Position numbers and translations under genes: made by a program. A model generated the notes under the pieces. The model was given only the letters and a program-made list of their open reading frames with translations, ran no database searches and was not told the DNA's origin. This document shows positions 1 to 8,614 of a stretch of 64,000 nt of DNA, in pieces; the first letter of the stretch is position 1; each line of letters begins with the position of its first letter. Source of the stretch: JAGVSZ01 sp963716855 (GTDB lineage Bacteria; Pseudomonadota; Gammaproteobacteria; Burkholderiales; SG8-39); NCBI GenBank assembly GCA_963716855.1, contig CAVQUV010000002.1, forward strand, positions 221,719 to 285,718, written 5' to 3'.

Positions 1-2401
1 CGGGCTTCGCCGCGGGCGCGTCGGCGGGCGCGGGCGCGCCGGGCGGCCGCGCGAGGTCCTGCAGATTCAACCGTCCTTCCGCCGAGAGGATGATGCGCGC
101 GTAGAAGTCGGCGAGCGCGATCTCGTCGAGCGCGACCTTCAGCGGCTCGAGGTTGAAGTCGATCGCGCCGAGCGAGAGCGACTTCCACTTCACGAGGTCC
201 TGCGTGGTCGGCTTGTCCACCGAAGCGAAGTCGGTGAGGCCGAAGTCGCCCTTGTACGATGCCTTGATCGCGCCGCCCGCGGGCATCTCGAACGCGGCCA
301 CGCCCTTCGCCGACACGGCGCCCGAGGTGATCGCGAGGTTGACCTTGTCGTCGATGTAGCGCTGCGCCGGCGTGATGGCGATGGTCCGTGCGTCGACCCG
401 CAGGCTGCCCGACAGCGGGTCGAGCGTGAGCGGGCCGCTTGCCGCGAGCGTCCCGGTCTTGTCGATCGTGGCCCGGAGGTTGACGGTGCCGCGCTGGCCC
501 TTCGCGGTCGACAGCTTCTCCGCCTTCAGCTGGATCGGCGCGACGCTGATCCGCAGCGGGTCGCCGATGGCGAGATCCTCGAGCGCGACCGAGCCGCGCT
601 CGAGCGAGAGCTCGCCAAGGTCGATACGCCACGGCTGCGCAGCCGGTGTGGCCGCCGCCGGCGCGCGTCCCGGCTTTTGCGGGGCTTCGGTCTTGCCGGC
701 GCGCGCGATGCGCTCGACGTTCAGCCTGCCGTCCTTCTCGCGGCGCAGGGTCGCGGCGGCCTCGCGCACGGCGATCTGCCCGAGGTTCGCGGTCTGCGCG
801 GCGAGATCGGCGCCCGCGCCCTTGACTTCGACCGACGCGATGCGGAGGAGGGGCTCCTTCTCCCCCGGCAGGCGGGCCCGGAAGCTCTTCAGCGCGAGCG
901 CGAGGTCGGAGACCTTGAGGTCGTGCTTCTCCATCGCCAAATCCGAAGCCCACTTGAAGGCGAGACCGAGATCGACCTGGCCGTCCTCGACCTCGAGGTC
1001 GGCCGCCTGCTTGACGTAGGGCTGATAGCGCTTGAGCTGGACGCCGGCGACGTCGACCCGGCCGTCGACGGTCGGCGGGTCGGCGACCACGCCAGCCGCG
1101 AGCTTCACCGTTTCGGCGGCATCGGTGCGCACCGACACGTTCCACTCGGAGCGCTTGCCTTTCCCGCTGTCGATGTCGCGCGCTTCGACTTGCAGCGCCT
1201 CGAGGGTCGTCTCGAACGCCGGTGCGGTGGTCTCGTCGGTAAACCGCACCTTGCCGGACTTGAGCGCGAGGAGGGCAACTTTGAGCGGCACCGCGGCCGC
1301 GCCCGTTTCTCTGCGTGCCTCGCGCTGCGATTCCGCGCCGGCCGCGGCGACCCCGCCGATCCGCTCGAGGTTGATCGCACCGGACTTGTCGCGCCGCACG
1401 TGGACGTCCGGCGCCTCGAGCTCGATCGCCTTCAGGTCGACGGCCGGCGCGAGCGCATCGACCTCGTTGATCTCGATCCCGAGACGCTGCCAGGCGAGCG
1501 TGGGCCGATCCTCGAGGTCGAGCACGTTCACTTGCTTCACCGCGGTCGCGCCGCGCACCTTGATTCTCGGCGACTTGCCGTCGGGCTGCTCGAACGCGAC
1601 GACGAGCCGGGTGTCGAGCAGGGCCGATTTCACCTTGCCGCGCAGCTTGAAGGGCAGGTAGTCGACCAGCCGCGTGAGGTCGAAGTCATCGAGGTTGACG
1701 TCCACGGTGGTCACGTGGGACTCGTGGAAAGGCTGGGTCTCGCCTTTCACGCCGAGCGGCGCGCCGTTCACTTTCGCGGCCAGCTCGGGCGCGACCTTCA
1801 CCTCGACGTCCGCCGGCAGGCTGGAGACGAACGGAATCCCGATCCGCAGGTCCGCGATCTCGTGCTTCTCCTTCTCCGCGCGGTCGTCGAAGTCGATGCG
1901 GCCGTCCAGGAGCTGGATGTTGAAGACGGCGAACTTCGGCGGCGGGCCCTCGCTCTTCGGCCGCGCGAGCGCCTCGTCGACGAGGTCCTGGAAGTTGTAG
2001 GTCCGGTCGGCGTTGCGCACCACGCGGACGTGCGGCTTGGTGAGCTTCACCTCGTCGATGACCGGCGCGAGCCGGAAGATCGAGGTCCAGGCCGCGTTGA
2101 CGTACAGCTCTTCGAACGTGACGAACAGCGCGTCGCCCGAGCGCTCGCGCGCGGCGAAGCCCCGCACCGTGACCGACGGCGCGAAGGGGTTCACGCGCAC
2201 CGCCTCGACGGTGACCGTCCGGTGCAAGGCCTTGGACAGCTCCTGCTCGAGCTGCGATTTCACGATCGGCGGGAGGACGAGGAAGCCGATCAGTGCGAAG
2301 AGCGCGAGGAGGCCGAGGACCCACCAGAGGATCTTGCGGGCGCGCGGCGTTGTGGCGAGCCCGGCAACGCGCGTCGCGGCGGAGGACACGGAGGCGTTCA
2401 T
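1..2401 (-). CDS. AsmA-like DUF748 family envelope protein (3' end outside window)
   Basis: The reading frame is open from an ATG at 2399-2401 on the minus strand to the window edge, giving about 800 residues with the C-terminus missing. Residues about 24-46 form one hydrophobic membrane anchor (WWVLGLLALFALIGFLVLPP). It is followed by a segment beginning IVKSQLEQEL and long stretches of beta-type sequence such as VTVRGFAARE and GRIDFDDRAE. This is the layout of DUF748/AsmA-like proteins: an inner-membrane anchor with a long periplasmic beta-rich body, a family linked to outer-membrane lipid homeostasis. The specific role is inferred from the family. It is divergent from the pxp operon, with about 100 bp between the starts. 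Confidence 0.8.
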   Translation of the reverse strand, partial: MNASVSSAATRVAGLATTPRARKILWWVLGLLALFALIGFLVLPPIVKSQLEQELSKALHRTVTVEAVRVNPFAPSVTVRGFAARERSGDALFVTFEELYVNAAWTSIFRLAPVIDEVKLTKPHVRVVRNADRTYNFQDLVDEALARPKSEGPPPKFAVFNIQLLDGRIDFDDRAEKEKHEIADLRIGIPFVSSLPADVEVKVAPELAAKVNGAPLGVKGETQPFHESHVTTVDVNLDDFDLTRLVDYLPFKLRGKVKSALLDTRLVVAFEQPDGKSPRIKVRGATAVKQVNVLDLEDRPTLAWQRLGIEINEVDALAPAVDLKAIELEAPDVHVRRDKSGAINLERIGGVAAAGAESQREARRETGAAAVPLKVALLALKSGKVRFTDETTAPAFETTLEALQVEARDIDSGKGKRSEWNVSVRTDAAETVKLAAGVVADPPTVDGRVDVAGVQLKRYQPYVKQAADLEVEDGQVDLGLAFKWASDLAMEKHDLKVSDLALALKSFRARLPGEKEPLLRIASVEVKGAGADLAAQTANLGQIAVREAAATLRREKDGRLNVERIARAGKTEAPQKPGRAPAAATPAAQPWRIDLGELSLERGSVALEDLAIGDPLRISVAPIQLKAEKLSTAKGQRGTVNLRATIDKTGTLAASGPLTLDPLSGSLRVDARTIAITPAQRYIDDKVNLAITSGAVSAKGVAAFEMPAGGAIKASYKGDFGLTDFASVDKPTTQDLVKWKSLSLGAIDFNLEPLKVALDEIALADFYARIILSAEGRLNLQDLARPPGAPAPADAPAAKP

Positions 2402-2504
2402 TTGAGGGCTTCTGGGAAAGCGGGGCTCGATAAGACTAGCAGGGACTCGACCCGAGCGTCACCGCGCGCGAATGGCGCACCGTGGGCCGTGGCAAGATGA
2501 TGCG

Positions 2505-3254
2505 ATGAGTTCGCTTCCGCGCGGCACGGACAAGCCGAAACAGGGTTTTGCGCCGCGCGTCGTCCCGCTCGGCGACGGGGCGGTGATGGCGGAGCTCGCC
2601 GACACGCTGGACCTCGACGCCAATGCGGCGGCGCACCGGATCGCCGCCGACGTGCGGCGGAACGCGCCCGAGTGGGTGGTGGACGTCATGCCGGCGCTCG
2701 TGACGGTGACGGTGCACTTCGCGGCGGAGACCGCGACCGACGCGGCCGCGCACCGGAACGGCGCCACGCGGCTCCTGCTGGAGGCGCTCGAGCGCGAAGG
2801 CGGCGAGCCCGCCGCGCCGCCGGGCCGGACGGTGGAAATCCCGGTCTGCTATGAGCTGCCGCACGCGCTGGATCTCGCGGAGGTCGCCGCGCTCACGGGA
2901 CTCTCGGACGCCGCGGTGGTGCGCGCGCACGTCGAGTCCCGACATCGGGTGCTGATGATCGGCTTCGTTCCAGGCCATCCGTACATCGGCGGGCTCGACG
3001 CGCGGCTCGCCGTCCCGCGGCGCGCCAACCCCCGTCCACGCATGGAAGCCGGCTCCGTGGCGATCGCCAACGGGCAGACCGCCATCTATCCGTTCGTCAC
3101 GCCCGGCGGCTGGAACGTCATCGGCCGTACGCCGCTCGCGCTCTTCGATCCCGGTCGCGAACGGCCGAGCCTGCTCGAGGCGGGCGACGCCGTCGTCTTC
3201 GTACCCATCTCGCCTGCCGAATTCGAGCGGCTCGCCGGGGGCCGCGGGCGATGA
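2505..3254 (+). CDS. pxpB: 5-oxoprolinase subunit PxpB (KipI-like)
   Basis: PxpB, PxpC and PxpA together form the bacterial ATP-dependent 5-oxoprolinase, which opens the damage product pyroglutamate to glutamate in the cytoplasm. This 249-residue protein shows the KipI/PxpB hallmarks: VPLGDGAVMAEL near the start, IPVCYE in the middle, and the conserved block GFVPGHPYIGGLD, followed by PRRANPRPRMEAGSVAIAN and TPGGWNVIGRTP. I chose the ATG at 2505, which leaves about 18 residues before the conserved core. An in-frame ATG at 2472 would add 11 residues, and neither has a strong ribosome binding site. Its stop overlaps the pxpC start (ATGA), indicating translational coupling. Confidence 0.9.
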   Translation: MSSLPRGTDKPKQGFAPRVVPLGDGAVMAELADTLDLDANAAAHRIAADVRRNAPEWVVDVMPALVTVTVHFAAETATDAAAHRNGATRLLLEALEREGGEPAAPPGRTVEIPVCYELPHALDLAEVAALTGLSDAAVVRAHVESRHRVLMIGFVPGHPYIGGLDARLAVPRRANPRPRMEAGSVAIANGQTAIYPFVTPGGWNVIGRTPLALFDPGRERPSLLEAGDAVVFVPISPAEFERLAGGRGR

Positions 3255-4282
3255 CCGTAAAGGTGTTGCGGCCCGGGTCCCTCGCGACGCTGCAAGACCT
3301 CGGGCGCGGCGGGATGCAGCATCTCGGGATCGTCCCCGGCGGCGCGATGGACGCCGTGTCGCACCGGATCGCAAATGCGCTCGTCGGCAATCGCGCCGAC
3401 GCCGCGACGCTCGAGCTCGCGATCTCGGGCCCCGAGCTGCTCTTCGAGCGCCGCGCGCTCGTCGCGCTGGCGGGCGCGCGGTTCGAGGCCTGGATCGACG
3501 GTGCGGTCTTTCCCGATGCGCGCCCGGTGCTGGTTCGCGCCGGGGCCCGGCTGCGCATCGGGCGAGCGACCGCGGGCGCGTTCGGCTATCTGGCGGTCGC
3601 CGGGGGCTTCGACCTGCCCGTCGTGCTCGGCAGCCGCAGCACCTATCTGCCCGGTGCGTTCGGCGGACTGGAAGGACGGCTTGTGTCTTCCGGCGCGTCG
3701 CTTCCGCTCGCAGCGGACGCGGAAGCCATTGCGACGGGGCGCTTCGCGCGCGCCGTCCGCAAGCGCGAGGAGGTCGCGCTCGCCGGCGGGGCGGCGCGCA
3801 GCGTTCGCTGGCTCGCGCCGGCGCTCACCGTGTCTGCCACCGATCCGGCGCTCGCTCGTGCCGTCGAGGGCGTCCACGCGGCGCTCTTCGCCGACGCGGC
3901 GCGGACCGCGTTCTTCGCCGTGCGCTGGCGCGTCGCGCCCGACTCCAACCGGATGGGGTACCGGCTTCTCGGACCGAGGCTCGATCTGGTCGCGCCGTCC
4001 GAGATCCTGTCGCAGGCCACGTGCCTCGGGACCGTGCAGGTCCCGGCGAACGGCCAGCCGATCGTGCTCATGTCGGATCACCAGACGACGGGCGGCTACC
4101 CTAAGATCGCGGAGGTGATCGCCGCCGATGCGCCGTCGCTCGCGCAGGTGCCGCCCGGCGGCGCGGTGCGGTTCGTGGCGGTGAAGCTCGACGAGGCGGA
4201 CGCCGCGCGCGAGGTCCTCGCGCGACGGGTGAGCGAGCTGGTCGAGCGCATTCTCTGGGAGTTCGGCGATGAAGACGATTGA
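3251..4282 (+). CDS. pxpC: 5-oxoprolinase subunit PxpC (KipA-like, biotin-dependent carboxyltransferase fold)
   Basis: Second subunit of the PxpABC 5-oxoprolinase, 343 residues, the usual family length. The N-terminus VLRPGSLATLQDLGRGG followed by GIVPGGAMD is the standard PxpC/KipA opening. Further in are the conserved SNRMGYRL region and SDHQTTGGYPKIA near the C-terminus. The ATG at 3251 overlaps the pxpB stop by 4 bases, and its own end overlaps the pxpA start by 14 bases. The three genes therefore form a tightly coupled operon, as expected for subunits of one enzyme. Confidence 0.92.
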   Translation: MTVKVLRPGSLATLQDLGRGGMQHLGIVPGGAMDAVSHRIANALVGNRADAATLELAISGPELLFERRALVALAGARFEAWIDGAVFPDARPVLVRAGARLRIGRATAGAFGYLAVAGGFDLPVVLGSRSTYLPGAFGGLEGRLVSSGASLPLAADAEAIATGRFARAVRKREEVALAGGAARSVRWLAPALTVSATDPALARAVEGVHAALFADAARTAFFAVRWRVAPDSNRMGYRLLGPRLDLVAPSEILSQATCLGTVQVPANGQPIVLMSDHQTTGGYPKIAEVIAADAPSLAQVPPGGAVRFVAVKLDEADAAREVLARRVSELVERILWEFGDEDD

Positions 4283-5025
4283 TCTCAACTGCGACATGGG
4301 CGAGAGCTACGGCGCCTGGAAGATGGGCGACGATCGCGGGCTCATGCCGCTCATCTCGTCGGCCAACGTCGCATGCGGCTTCCATGCGGGCGATCCATCG
4401 ACGATCCGCGCAACGGTCCGCCTCGCGGTCGACCACGGGGTCGCGGTGGGGGCGCACCCGTCGTTGCCCGACCTTCAGGGATTCGGCAGGCGGGCGATGC
4501 ACATCAGCCCGCAGGAGTGCTACGACCTCGTGCTCTACCAGTCCGGCGCGGTCGAGGCATTCGCGCGGGCGGCGGGCGCCCGCCTGCATCACGTGAAGAT
4601 CCACGGGATGCTCTACAACATGGCGGCGAAGGACGCCGGCCTGGCGGACGCGATCGTGCGTGCGACGCGCGACCTCGGCGGCGGCACGATCCTCTACGCG
4701 CTCTCCGGCAGCGCGATGATGGAGGCGGCAGTCGAAGCACGGCGTGCGCGCGGTCGGCGAGGTGTTCGGCGATCGCTCCTACCAGGCGGACGGCACGCTC
4801 ACGCCCCGCGGCCAGCCGGGCGCGATGATCACCGAGGAAGCCGCGTCGGTCGCGCAGGTGCTGCTGATGGTGGAGCAGGGCAAGGTGCGGTCGCTCTCCG
4901 GCGTCGAGGTGCCGGTCGCGCCGGGGACGCTCTGCCTCCACGGCGACCAGCCGGGCGCGGTCAGGTTCGCGACGGCGCTGCGGGCCGCCCTCGCCGAACG
5001 GAAGATCGAGGTGCGGGCGCCGTAG
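4269..5025 (+). CDS. pxpA: 5-oxoprolinase subunit PxpA (LamB/YcsF family), reading frame interrupted by one frameshift
   Basis: The N-terminal part reads IDLNCDMGESYGAWKMGDD, SSANVACGFHAGDPSTI, GAHPSLPD and HGMLYNMAAKD, all diagnostic of PxpA. After residue 156 the frame is lost. The family sequence GEVFGDRSYQADGTLTPRG continues in the +1 frame from about 4738 to the TAG at 5023-5025. Skipping one base (G4737) gives a 251-residue protein that aligns from end to end with the E. coli-length PxpA. The lesion is either one inserted or two missing bases. Because the rest of the gene is intact and eight other genes here show the same kind of lesion, I read it as an assembly indel. A true inactivating mutation cannot be excluded. 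Confidence 0.88.
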
Positions 5026-5050
5026 CGCCTGCTGCCCGCCCGGAAACGCG

Positions 5051-5072
5051 AAGGGCCCCGTCGGGGCCCTTT
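5051..5072. terminator. Bidirectional rho-independent terminator between pxpA and ssrA
   Basis: A perfect 9-bp stem AAGGGCCCC / GGGGCCCTT with a 3-base loop lies 26 bases after the pxpA stop and 8 bases from the 3' end of the converging tmRNA gene. The T run is short on both sides, so its strength is uncertain. Confidence 0.7.
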
Positions 5073-5079
5073 GGCGTTG

Positions 5080-5445
5080 TGGTGGAGGCGGCGGGAATCG
5101 AACCCGCGTCCGAAAGTCCTCCGCAGTCAGGACTACATGCTTAGCCTGGTCGTTTGGATCTCGCCTCGCGCCCGCCGACCGGCAGGCTGACGCTCGGCCA
5201 GCCGCTTCGACGGATCCACCCGGCCAAGCGGCCAGACCGGGCGGAGAGGCTGATGTGAATGACGCTGCACCCCTCTCGGGGCCTAGCCCATCAGCAGGCT
5301 AGTGCAGCGTCTCGCCGGTGTTAGGCGGCGAGAGCGAAACGCTCGTCGTTGGCGTTTGTAGTGTTTCCAGTTGGATTAACGAGGTCGCTGGCCCTCGGCA
5401 TGCCCTGCGCTGCTTCGAAACCCCCGTCGAGACCAGGTCGCCCCC
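5080..5445 (-). ncRNA. ssrA: tmRNA (ssrA), tag peptide ANDERFALAA
   Basis: tmRNA rescues stalled ribosomes together with SmpB. The 5' end GGGGGCGACCTGG and the 3' end with encoded CCA (at 5080-5082) pair through a 7-bp acceptor stem, GGGGGCG with CGCCTCC. The T arm reads GGGTTCGATTCCC. The tag open reading frame at 5353-5321 encodes the resume codon Ala and then NDERFALAA followed by TAA. The tag sequence is of the betaproteobacterial type. The gene is one-piece and 366 nt long. Confidence 0.96.
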
Positions 5446-5503
5446 AATGGACGTGTGCTGCGCACGGATTTCCCGCGGGTCGCAAGCGACCCGCGTACAT
5501 GCA

Positions 5504-6166
5504 TTATATGGGTGATCCCAGGTGGTTCAAGACTTCGAGCGGGTGATCGATGACCGCGTCGGCACCCCAGGCGTGCGGGTCGCCGTCCACGCCGAGATAG
5601 CCGTACGCGGCCGCGATGACCGGCATGCCCGCGGCGCGCGCGGCCTGGATGTCCCGCAGATCGTCGCCGACGTAAAGGCAACGGCCCGCCTCGACGCCGA
5701 TGTGGCGCGCGGCGTGCAGGAGCGGGTCGGGGTGCGGCTTGGCGCGCGCAGTGGTGTCGCCGCCGACGATGCAGGCCGCGCGGTCGAGCAGGGCGAGGGC
5801 TTCGAGCAGCGGTCGCGTGAAGCGTTCGGCCTTGTTGGTCACCACACCCCAGCGCACCGCGCGCGCGTCGAGGCTCGCGAGAAGCTCCGCCATGCCCGCG
5901 AAGAGCTCGGTCTCGACGCAGATGCGCTCCGCGTAGAGGTCCAGAAACCGCGCCTTCAAGGACTCGTACTCGGCGTGGCCGGGATCGATGCCGAAGCCGA
6001 CCCGCAGCATCCCGCGGGCGCCGCTCGAGGTGACGGGGCGCGCCGCGTCGACCGGCACCGGCGGCCGGCGTCGTTCGTCGAGCAGCGCGTTGAGCGCGCC
6101 CGCGAGGTCGGGCGCGGTGTCCGCGAGCGTTCCGTCGAGATCGAAGAGGACCGCGCGGATCGTCAT
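5504..6166 (-). CDS. gph: Phosphoglycolate phosphatase (HAD superfamily)
   Basis: Hydrolyses 2-phosphoglycolate, a by-product of DNA repair and oxygenase activity. The 220-residue protein has the HAD motif I FDLDGTLADTAPDL at residues 8-21, motif II in VVTNK, the Lys region RAKPHPDPLL and motif III VGDDLRDI. The length is normal. The ATG at 6164-6166 overlaps the ubiG stop by 4 bases, so the two are translationally coupled. The ubiG-gph pair is standard in betaproteobacteria. Confidence 0.93.
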   Translation of the reverse strand: MTIRAVLFDLDGTLADTAPDLAGALNALLDERRRPPVPVDAARPVTSSGARGMLRVGFGIDPGHAEYESLKARFLDLYAERICVETELFAGMAELLASLDARAVRWGVVTNKAERFTRPLLEALALLDRAACIVGGDTTARAKPHPDPLLHAARHIGVEAGRCLYVGDDLRDIQAARAAGMPVIAAAYGYLGVDGDPHAWGADAVIDHPLEVLNHLGSPI

Positions 6167-6873
6167 TCCGGCCGGGTCGCGTGAACGATGTAGTTCACGT
6201 CGGTGTCGGGGCCGAGCGCATAGACCTTCGTCAGCGGGTTGTAGGTCATGCCGACGAGTCCGGCGACCTCCAATCCGGGCTCGCGACACCAGCGCGACAG
6301 CTCGGAGGGCTTGATGAATCGGGCGTAGTCGTGCGTTCCCCGGGGGAGCAGGCGCAGCACGTATTCGGCGCCGATGATGGCGAACAGGTAGGACTTCGAG
6401 TTGCGGTTGAGGGTCGCGAAGAATAGGTGTCCGCCCGGTCGCGCCAGCGCTGCACAGGCCCGGACAGTGCTCGCCGGATCCGGCACGTGCTCCAGCACTT
6501 CGAGGCAGGTCACGACGTCGTAGCTTCCGGGTTCGCGCGCCGCGAGGTCTTCCGCGGATACGGCTTCGTACTCGACCGACAGCTGCGACTCGAGGAGATG
6601 CAGCCGGGCAACCTTCAGCGGCTTGTCGGCGAGGTCGATCCCCTTCACTCGTGCGCCCGCGCGGGCCATGGCTTCGGCCAGGATGCCGCCGCCGCATCCG
6701 ACGTCGAGGACGCGCTTGCCCGCGAGACGCGCCTTGCCGTCGATCCAGGCGAGGCGGAGCGGGTTGATCTGGTGGAGCGGCCGGAATTCGCCGTTCGGGT
6801 CCCACCAGCGGTGCGCGAGCTCGCTGAATTTCGCGAGCTCTTGCGGGTCAACGTTCGTCGTCGTTTGGGTCAT
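6163..6873 (-). CDS. ubiG: Ubiquinone biosynthesis O-methyltransferase UbiG
   Basis: SAM-dependent methyltransferase that carries out both O-methylation steps of ubiquinone synthesis. The protein has 236 residues. The N-terminal FSELAHRWWDPNGEFRPLHQIN is diagnostic of UbiG. The SAM-binding motif I is VLDVGCGGGILAEAMA, and motifs around GIDLADKPL and CLEVLEHVPDP follow. The family C-terminal segment MTYNPLTKVYAL is present. It lies downstream of the ompA-like gene on the same strand but after that gene's terminator, so it probably has its own promoter upstream of 6873. Confidence 0.96.
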   Translation of the reverse strand: MTQTTTNVDPQELAKFSELAHRWWDPNGEFRPLHQINPLRLAWIDGKARLAGKRVLDVGCGGGILAEAMARAGARVKGIDLADKPLKVARLHLLESQLSVEYEAVSAEDLAAREPGSYDVVTCLEVLEHVPDPASTVRACAALARPGGHLFFATLNRNSKSYLFAIIGAEYVLRLLPRGTHDYARFIKPSELSRWCREPGLEVAGLVGMTYNPLTKVYALGPDTDVNYIVHATRPE

Positions 6874-6911
6874 CCTGCAACCGCTAGCTTAGCGCGGCAG
6901 GGCCTCCAAAA

Positions 6912-6940
6912 CAAAAAGCCCCGCCGAAGCGGGGCTTTCT
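6912..6940 (-). terminator. Rho-independent terminator of the first ompA-like gene
   Basis: Stem AAAGCCCCGC / GCGGGGCTTT with a 4-base loop, followed on the minus strand by a T-rich tail (TTTTTGTTTT). It sits 16 bases after the ompA-like stop codon. Confidence 0.85.
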
Positions 6941-6955
6941 GCTGAAGCGCAGTCG

Positions 6956-7615
6956 TTACTTCTGGCGCGTGCCGACCACCTCGATCTCCACGCGGCGGTT
7001 CTTGGCGCGGCCGGCGGCGGTACGGTTGTCCGCGATCGGCTGGGACTTGCCCTTGCCTTCGGTGTAGATCCGGTTCGGCTCGATGCCCTTGCTGACCAGG
7101 TAGGCCTTCACGGCTTCGGCGCGGCGGACCGACAGCTTCTGGTTGTAGGCGTCACCACCGATCGAGTCCGTGTGACCGATCGCGATGATCACCTCCAGCG
7201 CAACGGTCTTCAGCTTGCCGACCAGGTCGTCGAGCTTCGCCTTGCCTTCGGGCTTCAGGATCGATTTGTCGAAGTCGAAGAAGACGTCAGCCGCGAAGGT
7301 GACCTTCTCGGTAACGGGCTTCGGCGGCGGCGGCGGCGCGGGCTTCGGAGCCGGCGGCGGGGCGACGACGGGCGCGGGCGGGGGCGGCGGCTCGCAGACC
7401 TGCTTCGGCAGCAGATCCTTGTCGCACTCGCAGTTCGCGATTGCCGGGGTCCAGTAGCCGGTGCGCCAGCAGAGGTTGTACGGGTCCTTGATGATCGCGT
7501 TGCGGGTGTCGGTCACGTAACCGGACGTGCCCTTGCCCTGCTGCGCGAACGCGGGAGCAGCGACCAGGCCGATCACGACGGCGGACGCAGCGATGAGTGT
7601 CGTCTGTTTGAACAT
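6956..7615 (-). CDS. OmpA family outer-membrane protein (paralogue 1)
   Basis: 219 residues with a cleavable signal peptide (residues 1-24, ending APAFAQQ). Next come a short Cys-containing region (LCWRTGYWTPAIANCECDK), a Pro-rich linker of about 30 residues and a C-terminal OmpA domain with the peptidoglycan-binding signature from FDFDKSILKPEGK through GHTDSIGGDAYNQKLSVRRA to NRRVEIEV. It lacks the eight-stranded OmpA barrel, as is usual for the short betaproteobacterial OmpA/RmpM-like proteins that tether the outer membrane to the cell wall. The next gene upstream is a close paralogue. Confidence 0.93.
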   Translation of the reverse strand: MFKQTTLIAASAVVIGLVAAPAFAQQGKGTSGYVTDTRNAIIKDPYNLCWRTGYWTPAIANCECDKDLLPKQVCEPPPPPAPVVAPPPAPKPAPPPPPKPVTEKVTFAADVFFDFDKSILKPEGKAKLDDLVGKLKTVALEVIIAIGHTDSIGGDAYNQKLSVRRAEAVKAYLVSKGIEPNRIYTEGKGKSQPIADNRTAAGRAKNRRVEIEVVGTRQK

Positions 7616-7793
7616 TCGTTCCCCTTCCAGATGAAATCGAGCCTTGTTTTTCGCTGCCGGCCTTCACGCGGCGTGCCGGCGCTCAATCGGCACCGTACAG
7701 CGTGGAACTATGCCACAAACCGCGAAAGTCAACACGCCGGTGTGGCGTCGACGCGACACCGGGTTGATTCTGGATCGCGGGCGGTCGGCCGGG

Positions 7794-7824
7794 AAAAGAA
7801 AGAGCCCCGCCGCGGCGGGGCTCT
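7794..7824 (-). terminator. Rho-independent terminator of the second ompA-like gene
   Basis: Stem AGAGCCCCGC / GCGGGGCTCT followed on the minus strand by TTCTTTTCCC. It lies 22 bases beyond the stop codon at 7846, so each ompA paralogue has its own terminator. Confidence 0.82.
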
Positions 7825-7845
7825 CGATGACGCAGGAGGGCGGGG

Positions 7846-8541
7846 TTACTGGGTCCGCGTGCCCACGACTTCCACCTCGACACGCCGGTTGGGCGCGAGG
7901 CACTGGATCAGCTCCTGCTGATTCCTCACCTCGGACTTCGGCCCCGGGGCCGGGCACTGCTTCACCGGCTGCGTCTTGCCCTTGCCCTCGGTGTAGATCC
8001 GGTTCGGCTCGATGCCCTTGCTGACCAGGTACGCCTTCACGGCTTCGGCGCGTCGGACCGACAGCTTTTGGTTGTACGCATCGCCGCCGATGCGGTCGGT
8101 GTGGCCGATTGCGATGATCACCTCGAGGGCGACCCCCTTCACCTTGCTGACCAGATCGTCGAGCTTGGCCTTGCCTTCAGGCTTGAGGACCGCTTTGTCG
8201 AAGTCAAACAGCAGGTCGGCCGCGAAGGTGACCTTCTGGGTCGTGGGCTTGGGCGCGGGCTTGGCGGCCGGAGGCGGCGGCGGCGGAGCGGCCGCGGGGG
8301 CCGGCGGGGGCGGCGGCTCGCAGACCTGCTTCGGGAGCAGATCCTTGTCGCATTCGCAGTTGGCGATCGCCGGGGTCCAGTAGCCGGTGCGCCAGCAGAG
8401 GTTGTACGGGTCCTTGACGATCGCGTTGCGGGTGTCGGTCACGTAACCCGACGTGCCCTTGCCCTGCTGCGCGAACGCGGGAGCAGCGACCAGGCCGAGC
8501 GCGACCAGCGACCCGGCGAGAAGCGCAAGTGGTTTGAACAT
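7846..8541 (-). CDS. OmpA family outer-membrane protein (paralogue 2)
   Basis: 231 residues, start ATG at 8539-8541 with a purine-rich site upstream. It has a signal peptide ending APAFAQQ, a Pro/Ala linker and a C-terminal OmpA domain (FDFDKAVLKPEGK, GHTDRIGGDAYNQKLSVRRA). The first 60 mature residues are almost identical to paralogue 1, showing a tandem duplication. It differs by a Cys-flanked insert before the final NRRVEVEV: QCPAPGPKSEVRNQQELIQC replaces the short ADNRTAAGRAK of paralogue 1. Such an insert is common in OmpA of Burkholderiales, and a disulphide between the two Cys is inferred. Confidence 0.93.
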   Translation of the reverse strand: MFKPLALLAGSLVALGLVAAPAFAQQGKGTSGYVTDTRNAIVKDPYNLCWRTGYWTPAIANCECDKDLLPKQVCEPPPPPAPAAAPPPPPPAAKPAPKPTTQKVTFAADLLFDFDKAVLKPEGKAKLDDLVSKVKGVALEVIIAIGHTDRIGGDAYNQKLSVRRAEAVKAYLVSKGIEPNRIYTEGKGKTQPVKQCPAPGPKSEVRNQQELIQCLAPNRRVEVEVVGTRTQ

Positions 8542-8614
8542 CGAATCCCCTTTCCTGAGAATTGGCGCTCGCCGCAAGACGAGTCGTCCCTGAGACCGCA
8601 ATGAGTCAAGCTTC

